Counted from the first letter of the stretch, positions 26,307 through 35,561 are shown. The stretch is 64,000 nt of DNA from Austwickia sp. TVS 96-490-7B (GCF_019331795.1 NZ_JAHPZL010000003.1:276467-340466); one strand, 5' to 3'. Translations and numbers: made by a program. The notes: generated from the sequence alone by a model not told the origin.

Positions 26307-26449
26307 GCGGGACGGCGGGGGTGTGACGCTTCATATGGTCACAGCTAGGTCACGGAATGATCACGTTATGTGCTGCATCAGCCTGAGGCGACGACCGGGC
26401 ACTCGGGCCGTCCTGGCCCCTTCCCCGTCGGAAACCCCGAGGAGCACGC

Positions 26450-27046
26450 ATGACCTGGCCGAAACTCACCCCTCGCCGTACCCTCGTCACCGCTGTGGCG
26501 ACCCTGACCGGGGCTGCTGTCCCCATCCTCAGCCCCATGTCCCCCCTTGAGTCCACCGCGCAGGCTGCACCCGCGAAATCCCAGAGCACCTTCATCGCCA
26601 CCCTGGCCCCGGCAGCTCGGCAGAGCCAACGCGCCACCGGCGTGCCCGCGTCCGTGACCCTCGCGCAGGCGATTCTCGAATCAGGCTGGGGACAGTCCAA
26701 ACTTGCCTCACAAAGCAACAACTACTTTGGCATCAAATGCCTGTCCGGGACCGGCCCCTACGCCAAAGGGTGCATCACGATGACCACGCAGGAGTGCGCG
26801 AAGGGCAAGTGCAGCCCGCAGAAAGCGTCGTTCCGCACGTATGGCACCGTAGCCGCCTCCATGAAGGATCACGGCAACTTCCTGCGAGTCAACCCCCGCT
26901 ATGCCAAAGCGTTCAGCTACACCCGCAACCCCGACCAGTTCGCCCGTGAGATCCACAAGGCCGGCTATGCGACCTCCCCCACCTACGCCGCCACTCTCAT
27001 CTCCGTGATGCGCACATACCGGCTCTACCTGTACGACGTACGTTGA
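26450..27046 (+). CDS. Secreted endo-beta-N-acetylglucosaminidase (GH73, FlgJ-like)
   Basis: 198 residues. A signal peptide (RRTLVTAVATLTGAAVPIL) ends near residue 40 at AQAAPA. The glucosaminidase domain follows: VPASVTLAQAILESGWGQSK with the catalytic Glu, then NNYFGIKC and FRTYGTVAASMKDHGNFL. It should cut peptidoglycan glycan strands during growth or separation. Two further Cys in the KGCITMTTQECAKGKC insert may form disulphides. ATG start with CGAGGAG upstream. It stands alone as a transcription unit. Confidence 0.88.
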   Translation: MTWPKLTPRRTLVTAVATLTGAAVPILSPMSPLESTAQAAPAKSQSTFIATLAPAARQSQRATGVPASVTLAQAILESGWGQSKLASQSNNYFGIKCLSGTGPYAKGCITMTTQECAKGKCSPQKASFRTYGTVAASMKDHGNFLRVNPRYAKAFSYTRNPDQFAREIHKAGYATSPTYAATLISVMRTYRLYLYDVR

Positions 27047-27081
27047 ATTTCCTTTAAGGACAAGCTTTTAAGGTGAGCGCC

Positions 27082-27564
27082 ATGTTGACTGGCCTCGCCC
27101 CACCTCCTAGCGACTCCCCCACCTGGCGCCGACAGCTGGTCTGGCTCCTGGACGATCTGGTACCAGTCCCCGGCACGAAGTTTCGCTTCGGCCTGGACGC
27201 CCTAATCGGCCTGATCCCCGGTGTGGGCGACTCGTTCAGCGCCATGCTCTCCATCGCGGTACTCATTGATGCGATCCGTCATCGGATCCCGGTGCCGGTG
27301 CTCCTGGAGATGGGATGGAACCTGATCGTTGACACGCTGCTCGGCTTGGTCCCCTTCATCGGGGACCTCGCCGATGCCGCGAGCCGCGCCAATGTCAAAA
27401 ACCTCCAGCTGCTTGAACGGGCATTAGTCGAGGGACAGACCGTGTCGACCAGTTACGGCGGGTACCTGGGTCAAGCGGCACTCCTCACCTCATCCGTCTT
27501 TGCGCTGAGCCTCGTTATGGCAACTCGCAGCGTATGGTGGCTAGTAAAAATCATCGTCTTTTGA
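27082..27564 (+). CDS. DUF4112 membrane protein, copy 1
   Basis: 160 residues: LLDDLVPVPGTKFRFGLDALIGLIPGVGD, then IRHRIPVPVLLEMGWNLIVDTLLGLVPFIGDLADAA, then two more hydrophobic stretches; this is the DUF4112 pattern, function unknown. The ATG at 27082 is chosen because AAGGTGAGCGCC-ATG has the same layout as AAGGTGAAGCCC-ATG before the second copy; a GTG at 27073 overlaps that ribosome site. The paralogue lies 2.7 kb downstream. Confidence 0.82.
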   Translation: MLTGLAPPPSDSPTWRRQLVWLLDDLVPVPGTKFRFGLDALIGLIPGVGDSFSAMLSIAVLIDAIRHRIPVPVLLEMGWNLIVDTLLGLVPFIGDLADAASRANVKNLQLLERALVEGQTVSTSYGGYLGQAALLTSSVFALSLVMATRSVWWLVKIIVF

Positions 27565-27640
27565 CGGTGCCCACCAGCAATGCCCGTCAGTATCAGATCG
27601 GGGAATCATGGCCAAAACATCGATGCTCAGCGGACGATGA

Positions 27641-27874
27641 ATGCCCGTAGGAATCAGCCTGATGATCCTCGGGGTTGTGGTCCAGCAAGCTCCCGTTGGC
27701 AGTATTGACTATCTTCTCCCGGGGCTTGCGATGTGGTGCGGGGTGGGGCGTGTCATGTTATCCCTGGGCCATGTCTGCATCTGTCTGGGTGCCGCACTCA
27801 TTGGAGCCGGAATCGTCATACGGCATCTCGCCGATCAGTCGCCCCACTCTAAGCACGCACTGTATGACAATTAG
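27641..27874 (+). CDS. Small hypothetical membrane protein
   Basis: 77 residues with two hydrophobic segments (about 5-30 and 38-62) and a polar tail. The upstream ribosome site is weak. I do not recognise a family. It lies at the edge of the AT-richer patch between the DUF4112 genes, so it may be a newcomer or a chance frame. Confidence 0.35.
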   Translation: MPVGISLMILGVVVQQAPVGSIDYLLPGLAMWCGVGRVMLSLGHVCICLGAALIGAGIVIRHLADQSPHSKHALYDN

Positions 27875-27899
27875 TGGGCCTACCGCCTGCCATCACCCT

Positions 27900-28137
27900 G
27901 GGCTGAGACCGCCGCATCGGCACAATCAGGCTTCAGTCGGTTCATTCAGGTGTTGAGCCGTCCCGACAGTTTTTAAAAAAGTACGTCAACGACATTTTGT
28001 TACGCCGGTATGGCGACTACGCAGCGCTTCGCTGCTACCTCGTGGAGATGGGTTTACTCGTCCGGGAAAACAACGTGTATTGGTGTTGCGGAGGCTCCGG
28101 CCTGGACGGCGCCATAGACGCCGTTTCAGAGCGCTGA
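27900..28137 (+). pseudogene. DUF2087 domain fragment, frameshifted
   Basis: From 27973 a frame reads YVNDILLRRYGDYAALR, CYLVEMGLLVRENNVYW and ends at a TGA at 28135-28137; this is the C-terminal half of the DUF2087 domain found in small transcription regulators. Upstream, the reading frame that could lead into it stops at a T5-A6 homopolymer (27970-27980), where one extra base would restore the frame. No start codon with a ribosome site is visible. Likely a decayed gene. Confidence 0.6.
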
Positions 28138-28380
28138 CCTGGCTCCTGCATTGGCACGCAGGACAACCCCCAACAGACCGGCGACGAAGCCAACGTAGGT
28201 CACCACAAAAAGGGCGATCGTGGTTGCGGAAGGATCGCTCCCATCACGCAGTCCAGACATCGCCAAAAATACACCCAAGAATGCATAGCAACCGGCGATT
28301 ATCCGAGCCATTGGACGCGCAGCTCGATGACCAGCCAGATAACCAGCCCGACGATCAGGGCATTCATCCCACCCAGCCAT
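28126..28380 (-). CDS. Small hypothetical membrane protein
   Basis: About 84 residues from the ATG of MAGWDECPDRR (a TTG at 28440 would add 20). Two hydrophobic helices: ARIIAGCYAFLGVFLAMSG and ATTIALFVVTYVGFVAGLLG. No family recognised. It follows the HAD phosphatase on the same strand by about 60 bases and probably shares its transcript. Its end overlaps the DUF2087 fragment on the other strand by 12 bases. Confidence 0.5.
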   Translation of the reverse strand: MAGWDECPDRRAGYLAGHRAARPMARIIAGCYAFLGVFLAMSGLRDGSDPSATTIALFVVTYVGFVAGLLGVVLRANAGARSAL

Positions 28381-28440
28381 CACGACACGCTTTTCTTGCG
28401 CATTGAAAAATATCTCATTCGCAACAGTCAGTGATGACAA

Positions 28441-29253
28441 TCATTCGTCATGCGCAATTTTTCTCAGCATGCCTGCCACTGAGCTCGCCAAGGCTGGGAT
28501 GCGCTCCACACGTTGACGAGGCATCGTCCTCAACGAGGAAATCTCATCTCCGACCACCACTCCATAGTCAGCGAGACTCAGCGCCTTAATATCATTATTG
28601 TCGTTGCCAAACATTGTCACCCTCTCACCACGCCTTTGCCCCCGCACGACGGCAACTTCTTTGCCGACTCTCCCTGGAGTGAGGTCAATAACCCCATCGT
28701 GATGGTGGTTCACACTGAACGCACCGGACAACGAGTCTTGGAATTGCAGCTCGTCACCATCGCGAATGGTCAACGAAATTTTACATATTCCATAAGGATT
28801 TAAATTGCATACTTCTGCAAAGTCGGAATCCACGCGCGACGGATGCGCCAGCCAATCAAAACCCCCTCCGAAAACCTCGAAACTATCACCCCTATCAACA
28901 TAGAAGGGGATCGCCTTGCCGGAAAGCAATTGAGCCGTAGCGCATGCCACACTCTTCTCGAATTCAATTTTTTCGACTGTTTCAAATTGAGAATTTAAAA
29001 CCAATGCCCCATTCAGTGAGTAATAAAAGTCAAATAAATCACAGTCGGATCCCAAGAGTGCCCTGATGCCTCTCGACGCGCGGGACGAAGCTACGATAAA
29101 AGTATCACCAGGTTTGCTGGCTTTAAGACTACGCAGAGCACTGCGCACCTCGGGAGATATCCCGTAACCCGACGGGCTATCAAATGCAAGCGTGCCGTCT
29201 AAATCAAAAATGTATCGATTTTGCGAACTGTGCCTGGATTCACATGTCGGCAT
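28441..29253 (-). CDS. HAD-superfamily sugar phosphatase-like hydrolase (Cof/IIB type)
   Basis: 270 residues. Motif I is YIFDLDGTL (nucleophile Asp), motif II lies in FIVASSRASRG, motif III Lys is in PGRVGKEVAVV and motif IV is MFGNDNNDIKAL, a variant of GDGxND. The mid-inserted cap is of the type IIB (Cof) class, usually acting on sugar or nucleotide phosphates. GC and codon use are clearly lower than in the surroundings (many AAT, AAA, ATA codons), pointing to transfer. AAGGAAG lies 9 bases before the ATG. Confidence 0.82.
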   Translation of the reverse strand: MPTCESRHSSQNRYIFDLDGTLAFDSPSGYGISPEVRSALRSLKASKPGDTFIVASSRASRGIRALLGSDCDLFDFYYSLNGALVLNSQFETVEKIEFEKSVACATAQLLSGKAIPFYVDRGDSFEVFGGGFDWLAHPSRVDSDFAEVCNLNPYGICKISLTIRDGDELQFQDSLSGAFSVNHHHDGVIDLTPGRVGKEVAVVRGQRRGERVTMFGNDNNDIKALSLADYGVVVGDEISSLRTMPRQRVERIPALASSVAGMLRKIAHDE

Positions 29254-29756
29254 ATCCAGTCTTCCTTAGGTCGTTAAGCGCGGGATGGCAGAATCGAATA
29301 AATCGAACCAACAATGGGGGCGCCACCAGGGTAATGTTCCACCATAGAGCTTCAACCGTTTCAGCTGTGCGAACTTGATTGCTGTAACATTTCACAGTGA
29401 CCGCGTTGGGATCGATCGCCCCAGTTTTTGCAGCCGGTCAGCGATACTCTACCCAACCGTCCACGTCGTAGCAGCTTTTTTATCTCACGATTTTTTCCAT
29501 CGATGAGGAACTGTGACAACTATCACTAAAATAACTTCTGCAGCTGCCCAGTCTTGGGGGCATGGCATTGTTAGACAGGCGCCTAATCGGTCTTTTCACT
29601 CAGGCCCGAACCGCACATCCATGTTCTTATTCCGAACGTCGCTGGAGAGATGACCGCGGCCACTGAGGCCACATTCCAGGCAGGGGCAGCAATATGCCCT
29701 GATCGCCGGATGGATAGCGGTGCTCATGGGTGCCATCACGACTTAAGGTGAAGCCC
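29254..29756. other. Gene-free AT-richer stretch
   Basis: I see no supported gene in these 503 bases. They contain several T- and A-runs and continue the low GC of the HAD gene to about 29600, before returning to normal composition near the second DUF4112 gene. The promoter of the HAD gene should lie in the first part. No inverted ends or target duplications could be recognised by eye. Confidence 0.5.
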
Positions 29757-30242
29757 ATGTCCACCAGCCTTGCACCCTCATCCGATGCCGCCCTGGCCCG
29801 TCGCCGTCGCCTGGCCTGGCTCCTCGACGAGATGGTGCGGGTTCCCGGCACCCGGTTCCGTTTTGGCCTGGACGCTGTGATCGGGTTGATCCCGGGAGTC
29901 GGCGATTCGGTCAGCACCGTCCTGGCCGCAGCGATCCTCATCGACGCTGTCCGGCATCGCATCCCGTTGCGCTTGCTGCTGTTGATGGGGTGGAACCTGA
30001 TGTTTGATGCGATCCTGGGTCTGCTGCCCGTCGTCGGTGACGTGGCTGATGCCGCGCACCGCGCCAACGTGAAGAATGTGCGACTGCTGGAGCGGGCACT
30101 GGTCGAGGGACGGACTGTCCCGGTGAGCTATCGCGGTTACCTACTGCGGGCGGTGCTGCTCGTCGCAGCGATTCTCACAGTTATGGTCATGGCAGCCGCA
30201 TTCACCGTGTGGTGGTTGTTGAGTGTGCTGCTCTCCTGGTGA
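29757..30242 (+). CDS. DUF4112 membrane protein, copy 2
   Basis: 161 residues, closely related to the copy at 27082: LLDEMVRVPGTRFRFGLDAVIGLIPGVGD and LLMGWNLMFDAILGLLPVVGDVADAA. Identity is high through the first 120 residues and falls in the C-terminal helices. Start at the ATG with AAGGTGA upstream. Function unknown. The two copies in the same orientation suggest a duplication whose interval was later filled by foreign DNA. Confidence 0.82.
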   Translation: MSTSLAPSSDAALARRRRLAWLLDEMVRVPGTRFRFGLDAVIGLIPGVGDSVSTVLAAAILIDAVRHRIPLRLLLLMGWNLMFDAILGLLPVVGDVADAAHRANVKNVRLLERALVEGRTVPVSYRGYLLRAVLLVAAILTVMVMAAAFTVWWLLSVLLSW

Positions 30243-30288
30243 TCCTGCCTGGCCGGGACGAGTCAGACCAGGTCCCGGCCAGGCCTCC

Positions 30289-30993
30289 TTAGGAGAGACG
30301 CCCCATCGCTTCGGCAGCCGTTTGTCGTGTCGTCTCATCCAGATCATCGCTGGCACGGGCCAAGAGGTCAGGCCACCGTTCTGGCTCACCCATTGAGGCC
30401 CGATAGAGGTCGCTGATCCGCACCCCGTGCCTCGGCCGGTGCGTCACGATCACCGAGTCGCCAGCTTGCACCTGACCCGGCACGGCCACCGCAAGGTATG
30501 TGCCCGGTAGCCCCTCGTCCGTGAACATCTTCAACCATCCAGGCTGGCCCATCCAGGCCCGGAACACCCCGCAAGGGATCCGAGGGCTACGAACTACCAG
30601 TTCCAGCGTGGCACCAACCCGCCACCGTTCACCGACCACGGCGCCACTGACATCCACACCGACCGTCGTCAGGTTTTCGCCAAACACGCCCGGCGTCAAC
30701 GAGCGGCCCATCAGCGCCGCAAAATGGTCCAAGTCCTCTTGGGCGTACGCATACACCGCTTGGTCGTCGCCGCCGTGATCCCGGTGGTCAACCACGACAT
30801 CACCGACCAGTCCGCTTCCCGCACCGTGGCGTCGATCCCCTGGGGCTCGCACCTCGACAGATCCGTTGACGGGCACCTTCGCGATCCCGGTTGACGCCGT
30901 ACGCCGTCCCATGTCGACCTGCACTGCCGCTGCTGCGAGACATACAGCGACGACCCGTCCAGCACCCTCCGGGCCAGGATGTGCCCCCGTCAT
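30289..30993 (-). CDS. MOSC-domain protein (YiiM-like)
   Basis: 234 residues. The MOSC beta-barrel is clear: TASTGIAKVPVNG, DHRDHGGDDQAVYAYAQEDL, GVFGENLTT and VRSPRIPCGVFRAWMG with the conserved Cys that carries persulfide or binds molybdenum cofactor. YiiM-type proteins help reduce N-hydroxylated purines with molybdenum cofactor. Start chosen at the ATG overlapping the acetyltransferase stop (ATGA), which keeps the first beta-strand (GRVVAVCLAAAA). Its operon partner is unrelated in function. Confidence 0.85.
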   Translation of the reverse strand: MTGAHPGPEGAGRVVAVCLAAAAVQVDMGRRTASTGIAKVPVNGSVEVRAPGDRRHGAGSGLVGDVVVDHRDHGGDDQAVYAYAQEDLDHFAALMGRSLTPGVFGENLTTVGVDVSGAVVGERWRVGATLELVVRSPRIPCGVFRAWMGQPGWLKMFTDEGLPGTYLAVAVPGQVQAGDSVIVTHRPRHGVRISDLYRASMGEPERWPDLLARASDDLDETTRQTAAEAMGRLS

Positions 30994-31583
30994 CCGAGCG
31001 GGGTGAGGGTCTCGCCGTCTTGACGGTAGCGTCGGCCGCTCTGCGGGCACCGCCACTCACCGTCTCCGGCGTCCTCCAATGGCACTCCAGCCTCTCCGAC
31101 CCAGCGGAGACGACGAGCAGGGTTCCCGGCCACCAAGGCATACGCCGGGACGTCCTTGACCACGACCGACCCGGCAGCAATCAAGGCCCACGCCCCGATC
31201 GTCACCGGCGCCACACACACAGCGCGCGCCCCAATCGAGGCGCCATCATGGACCGTCACACCCACGTGCTCCCAATCATCGCCACGCTTCAACGTGCCAT
31301 CCGGGGAGATCGACCGGGGGTAATGGTCATTGGTGAACACCACGGCCGGTCCCACAAAAACACCATGACCCAACCGTGCCGGTTCGTAAACCAAGGCATA
31401 GTTCTGCAGCTTGCAGTTATCCCCCATCACCACGCCTGACCCGACGTACGCGCCCCGGCCCACGATGCAGTTCTCTCCCAAGACCGCATCCTCCCGGACC
31501 TGAGCTAAATGCCAGATCGAACTGCCTTCACCGATCTGGGCGTTCTCCGCCACATCAGCGGTGTCGATGATACGCACGGCCAT
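30990..31583 (-). CDS. Left-handed beta-helix N-acetyltransferase (WlbB/WbpD-like)
   Basis: 197 residues of hexapeptide repeats (I-G-E-G-S-S, V-G-R-G-A-Y, I-G-A-R-A-V) with the catalytic His region FTNDHYPRS and the VVKDVPAYALVAGNPARRLRWV ending. The tail has WRCPQSGRRYRQ, a short C-x-x-S-G block seen in UDP-3-amino-sugar acetyltransferases. It probably N-acetylates a nucleotide-linked amino sugar for surface glycan. AAGGAGG precedes the ATG by 5 bases. Confidence 0.83.
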   Translation of the reverse strand: MAVRIIDTADVAENAQIGEGSSIWHLAQVREDAVLGENCIVGRGAYVGSGVVMGDNCKLQNYALVYEPARLGHGVFVGPAVVFTNDHYPRSISPDGTLKRGDDWEHVGVTVHDGASIGARAVCVAPVTIGAWALIAAGSVVVKDVPAYALVAGNPARRLRWVGEAGVPLEDAGDGEWRCPQSGRRYRQDGETLTPLG

Positions 31584-31686
31584 CACGGCCTCCTTAAGTC
31601 ACTCGTTACGTCACTGTTGCTTGATTGATCGCTAATCGCCCCAGTTGAGACGACCTGGCAGTGACCTGATGTAGGTCACCTCTGAT

Positions 31687-32796
31687 TCAGGTCAACGCCA
31701 CGATCGCCGCAGCCAGGTCGTCATAGACGGTGGACCGTCCCGCCTGCTCAACGGCATCTCGGGCCAACCGCCCCCGGATCTCATCCAGACTCTGCGGGTC
31801 TGCTGACCAGCGCTGCAGCTGCTCACCGACGGCCCGACCCACCTGCTCATCAGCGCCGGTCGGGACCACGGCACCCGCCTGATGCCGCACGACCAACTCC
31901 GCCGGACGACGTAACTGCGTGGTCACCACAGGCAACCCACAGGCCAGGTATTCATACAACTTGCTGGGAACGGCATCCATGAATGCGCGCGTCGGCGTCA
32001 ATAACAGCAGGCCAGCCCAGGCACCTGCCGCGAGCTGCCATGCCTGCCCTGGAGGTTGCCTGCCATGCAGACGCACTCGACGAGCCAGATCGCTCTCAGC
32101 GGCCACCATAGCCCGCACCCGCGGCTCGTCCACCCCAGATAACGGACCGACCAGATCGACCTCCCAGTCCGGCGCACGCCGGATCGCCTCAAGCATCGCG
32201 AACAACCCTCGCGACGCCCGCAAGTCACCGATATACAACGCTCGCGGCTGCTCACCGCGCGGCCCCGGAGCAGGCAGCAAGGAGGTGTCCGGGAGATTAC
32301 GCACGACTAAGCGTCGACGAGCCTGATGCGGGCCGACATGATCATCTGCGACCACTACCAGGTCGGCGGTGCGAAAAGCCCGTTGGGCCGCCCGCACCAT
32401 CAATCCAGCCACCGCACCAGGAGCACCACCAGCTGCCGACGCCCAGGACCGATCCCGCAACAACGCGGCATAGTCCTCATGGACGTCCACGACCGTACGT
32501 CGGCCCCGAGCTCGGGCCACCAGACACGTCGTGAGCCCCGAATCCGGATCCAACGCCATCACCACCCGGCCCCGAGCCAGCAGAGGCAACTTCGCTGCCA
32601 GCCAAGCCCGCCCAGCTAAACCAGGACGGTCCCAGGTGCGCACTGAGACCCCTTCCGGAGCACCATGGGCCGAGCCCAACCCGAGAATCTCCACAGACAG
32701 ACCCGCAGCCCGCAACCCGGCAACCTCACGATGCAGCCGAGCATCAGCCACATCGTGTCCGCTGGTCACGATGGTCACATCGACCTGACCCGTCAC
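31687..32796 (-). CDS. Glycosyltransferase, GT4-like
   Basis: 369 residues with two Rossmann halves. The N-terminal half has VTIVTSGHDVADARLHREV and VDVHEDYAALL; the C-terminal half has ALYIGDLRASRGLFAMLEA and the acceptor loop AVPSKLYEYLACGLPVVTT, which carries the E-x7-E-like motif. It should transfer a sugar from a nucleotide donor, retaining configuration. GTG start after GGAAAGGATAGG. It lies with a GT2 enzyme and an LCP ligase, fitting cell-surface polymer assembly. Confidence 0.83.
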   Translation of the reverse strand: MTGQVDVTIVTSGHDVADARLHREVAGLRAAGLSVEILGLGSAHGAPEGVSVRTWDRPGLAGRAWLAAKLPLLARGRVVMALDPDSGLTTCLVARARGRRTVVDVHEDYAALLRDRSWASAAGGAPGAVAGLMVRAAQRAFRTADLVVVADDHVGPHQARRRLVVRNLPDTSLLPAPGPRGEQPRALYIGDLRASRGLFAMLEAIRRAPDWEVDLVGPLSGVDEPRVRAMVAAESDLARRVRLHGRQPPGQAWQLAAGAWAGLLLLTPTRAFMDAVPSKLYEYLACGLPVVTTQLRRPAELVVRHQAGAVVPTGADEQVGRAVGEQLQRWSADPQSLDEIRGRLARDAVEQAGRSTVYDDLAAAIVALT

Positions 32797-32840
32797 CGAC
32801 CTATCCTTTCCTGCGTCATCACGCCCCGCGCCGACACCGG

Positions 32841-33887
32841 TCAGCCCTCAGCCGGACGACGCAACTCCCGCGGGCTGGTCAGGAAACCCCACCCCCAGGA
32901 CCAATGCATCGTGGCCAAAGCCAACGGCACCAACGCCCGGGTCCGCGGCTCCTCCCCCTTCGACACCGCCAGACCACCGCCGACAATGCCTGCGACATAT
33001 GCCGCCGGGACCACCCACGCTGCCCGAGACCGCCGGGACACCAACCCCGCCGCCGTTGCTGCGACCGTCGCCACCACCATCGCTGGCGGCGCCAGATACC
33101 GCGGGTTAATCGTCGAATGATGCGCCGCCACCACTCGACGCCACCGACCGTAATGGAAATACTGCTTCGCCAACGCCGCCGTCGACGGGCGGGGCCGATA
33201 AGTCACCCGCAGCTCCGGGGTGAACCACACCACCCCCCCATCCAAACGCAGCCGATGGTTCAACTCCCAATCCTGCGCCCGCGTGAAATGCCCGTCGTAC
33301 CCACCGATGTCCAGCAACGTGCGCCGCCGAAACACCCCCAGATACACCGTGTCCGCCGGACCCGCGCCACCACCAGTGTGGAAACGCGCTGACCCCACAC
33401 CGATCCGCGAGCGCATCGCGCACGCCACGGCTCGCTCGAACGGCGTACGGCCCTGGGCGTCCATCACCCCGCCGACGTTCACGGCACCTGTGCGTTCCAA
33501 CTCGGCGACTGCGGTGCGGATGTAGCCCTCGCTGAGTTCGGCGTGGCCGTCGACACGGACCAGCACGTCATGGCGGGCTGCCGCTACGGCGGCGTTCAAG
33601 GCGTCTGGGGTGCGGCCGCTGGGGTTGGCGACCACCCGGACTCGCTCATCCGCGGCTGCCAGCTGGGCTGCGATCTCCTCGGTGCGGTCTTTCGATGGTC
33701 CTATGGCCAGGACCACTTCGACCGGTCCCGGGTACTCCTGCGCCAGCACCCGACGTACTGCGTCCTGGAGATAAGGCTCCTCGTTGAGAATCGGCATGAT
33801 GACGCTGACGCTCGGCCAGTCGGTCACGGAATCGGCCTCGTGGCGGCCGCGGGAGACGTCGACGACGTCGGAAGGAAGATCAGCCAT
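32841..33887 (-). CDS. Glycosyltransferase family 2 with C-terminal membrane helices
   Basis: 348 residues. GT-A core: SVSVIMPILNEEPYLQDAV, GPSKDRTEEI, VRVDGHAEL (D-x-D-like), GGAGPADTVYLGVFRR and the RAQDWELNHRL (ED-like) motif. Two or three hydrophobic segments after residue 275 anchor it to the membrane. Related enzymes such as the succinoglycan GT2 group act on lipid-linked acceptors. ATG with AGGACC upstream; 44 bases before the GT4 gene, so one transcript. Confidence 0.83.
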   Translation of the reverse strand: MADLPSDVVDVSRGRHEADSVTDWPSVSVIMPILNEEPYLQDAVRRVLAQEYPGPVEVVLAIGPSKDRTEEIAAQLAAADERVRVVANPSGRTPDALNAAVAAARHDVLVRVDGHAELSEGYIRTAVAELERTGAVNVGGVMDAQGRTPFERAVACAMRSRIGVGSARFHTGGGAGPADTVYLGVFRRRTLLDIGGYDGHFTRAQDWELNHRLRLDGGVVWFTPELRVTYRPRPSTAALAKQYFHYGRWRRVVAAHHSTINPRYLAPPAMVVATVAATAAGLVSRRSRAAWVVPAAYVAGIVGGGLAVSKGEEPRTRALVPLALATMHWSWGWGFLTSPRELRRPAEG

Positions 33888-33914
33888 GGTCCTGGTGTTG
33901 TCGCGCGGAAAAGG

Positions 33915-35561
33915 TCACGGCACGACGCAGACGTCGGAGCCGTCGGTCACAGTCGAAGCAGGGGTCCGGTCTCCACCGCTGGAAGCCTGACCACCGCCCT
34001 GACTCCCCTCATCCTGCCCGGACCCACCGGGTCGGCGCACACCGCCAGGAGCTGCCCCCGATGAGGCACCCCCCGCAGCAGCCGGACCAGACTCAGTCGA
34101 AGAAGGCGGACGTGGACCCACACGTCCGGCAGCGCTGGAAGGGACAGCAGCTCCGGGATCGGCCTCACTCGCAGCCAAAGTCGAGGAGACGGTGTCACGG
34201 ATCACGCCTGGATCGTAATCCCATGGCTTGATCAACGGCGGCACGAAATTGATACCGGTGATTGGGAAGGCGCGGCCCCGCAACGACAAGTCAGCTAATC
34301 CGCCCAGGTCAGCTTGCGGGATGTCGGTGTGTAAGACCTTCTCCCCTGCCGCTGCCAGGTCTCGGAATCGAGTGACTACCGTTTGCGGATCCACTTGTTT
34401 CATCGCTGCCTGGAGAACGCACCGTTGCCGCGCCATTCGATCGTAGTTGGTCGATCCCTCCCGGGAACGCGCATACCAGAGGGCGTGAAACCCGTCGAAG
34501 TGGTGTCGGCCTGGCTGGATATATCCGCGCACTGGTGAGCTGCCCCCGCCGATCGGGGTGGAGTTTTTGACGATCATGTCCAGCCCACCGACGGCGTCGA
34601 TCATCGTCGTGAAGCCTTGGAGGTCGATCAACGCGTAGTACTGGATGTCCACACCGGACAGCGCCTCGACTGCTTCTTTGGTGGCCCACGCCCCAGGGTC
34701 GTCCACCTCGGACGGGAACTGGTCCCGATGCTCGCCTGCCCAGGTGTAGAGGCCGTTGAGTAAGCATTCGTCACCGCAGTTCCAGCCCTGCGGCATCAAC
34801 CGGGCCATCACCGACCCCGACCGGAAGGTGATGTTTTCGGTGTCGCGGGCAAACCCGAACGTGACGACTTTGCCTGTCGCCGCGTCAACACTGGCCAAGA
34901 TGATCGTGTCCGGGCGGGTGCCCATCCGGTCCGCCCCTGAATCACCTCCTAGCAAGAGCACATTGAGACGGCCCTTGACCGGTTGCCGACTGACGTCGGC
35001 GTGAAACACCTGCCCCAACACTGCGCCGCCGGTATACAACGCCGACGCCCCCCATCCCAACGGGCCAGAAGTCACCACGATGCCCACCACTGCCGCCACC
35101 ACGACGCCGCGTCGAGTGGCCCGCGGCAGTGTGGATAACCGTGAGAGACGCACCGCATCCACGAAGGTCAAGGCCCACGCCACCGCCGCCACCGCCAAGA
35201 GTGCTGCTAACACCCACAACGTCCACGTCCGGGAGAACAGCCCCAAGACGAAGCTGCGACGTACCCACACTGTGACCGCGGAAAGCACTGCCACGACCCA
35301 CAGCGCTGCCCACACCCGCAACCCAGCTCGACCCCACCGGCGGCGACCCGCCACCAATTGCGCCGACCCAGGCAGCAGCAGCGTCAACGCCACCAAGGTG
35401 TAAGCACGGCGCCGGCGTAGCCGCGGTGACAGCGACGCCGGATCAGCCAGCAGACCCGGACGGCGATGCCGGGCATGACGATGACCACCGCGCGGCAGGG
35501 GCACATCAGTTGATGCACCGAGATGCTCATGCTCTCGATCGTGCAGGTCAGAATGATTCAT
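33915..35561 (-). CDS. LytR-CpsA-Psr (LCP) family wall-polymer ligase
   Basis: 548 residues. Four membrane helices between about 50 and 180 (more than the usual one), then the LCP catalytic domain (about 205-420) with LNVLLLGGDSGADRMGTRPDTIILASVD, the FARDTENI arginine/aspartate motif, VDIQYYALIDLQGFTTMIDAVGG and HALWYARSREGSTNYDRMARQR. LCP enzymes move glycan from polyprenyl-phosphate to peptidoglycan. A low-complexity Pro/Ser/Gly tail with two Asp-rich ends follows (about 440-548). Start at the ATG of MNHSDLHD; TTG 9 bases upstream is unlikely. It tops the glycosyltransferase cluster. Confidence 0.88.
   Translation of the reverse strand: MNHSDLHDREHEHLGASTDVPLPRGGHRHARHRRPGLLADPASLSPRLRRRRAYTLVALTLLLPGSAQLVAGRRRWGRAGLRVWAALWVVAVLSAVTVWVRRSFVLGLFSRTWTLWVLAALLAVAAVAWALTFVDAVRLSRLSTLPRATRRGVVVAAVVGIVVTSGPLGWGASALYTGGAVLGQVFHADVSRQPVKGRLNVLLLGGDSGADRMGTRPDTIILASVDAATGKVVTFGFARDTENITFRSGSVMARLMPQGWNCGDECLLNGLYTWAGEHRDQFPSEVDDPGAWATKEAVEALSGVDIQYYALIDLQGFTTMIDAVGGLDMIVKNSTPIGGGSSPVRGYIQPGRHHFDGFHALWYARSREGSTNYDRMARQRCVLQAAMKQVDPQTVVTRFRDLAAAGEKVLHTDIPQADLGGLADLSLRGRAFPITGINFVPPLIKPWDYDPGVIRDTVSSTLAASEADPGAAVPSSAAGRVGPRPPSSTESGPAAAGGASSGAAPGGVRRPGGSGQDEGSQGGGQASSGGDRTPASTVTDGSDVCVVP

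Noticed and set aside
26307-26449. c-di-AMP riboswitch before the glucosaminidase
   Set aside because: Such riboswitches often precede wall hydrolases, but I could not find the conserved blocks in this gap.
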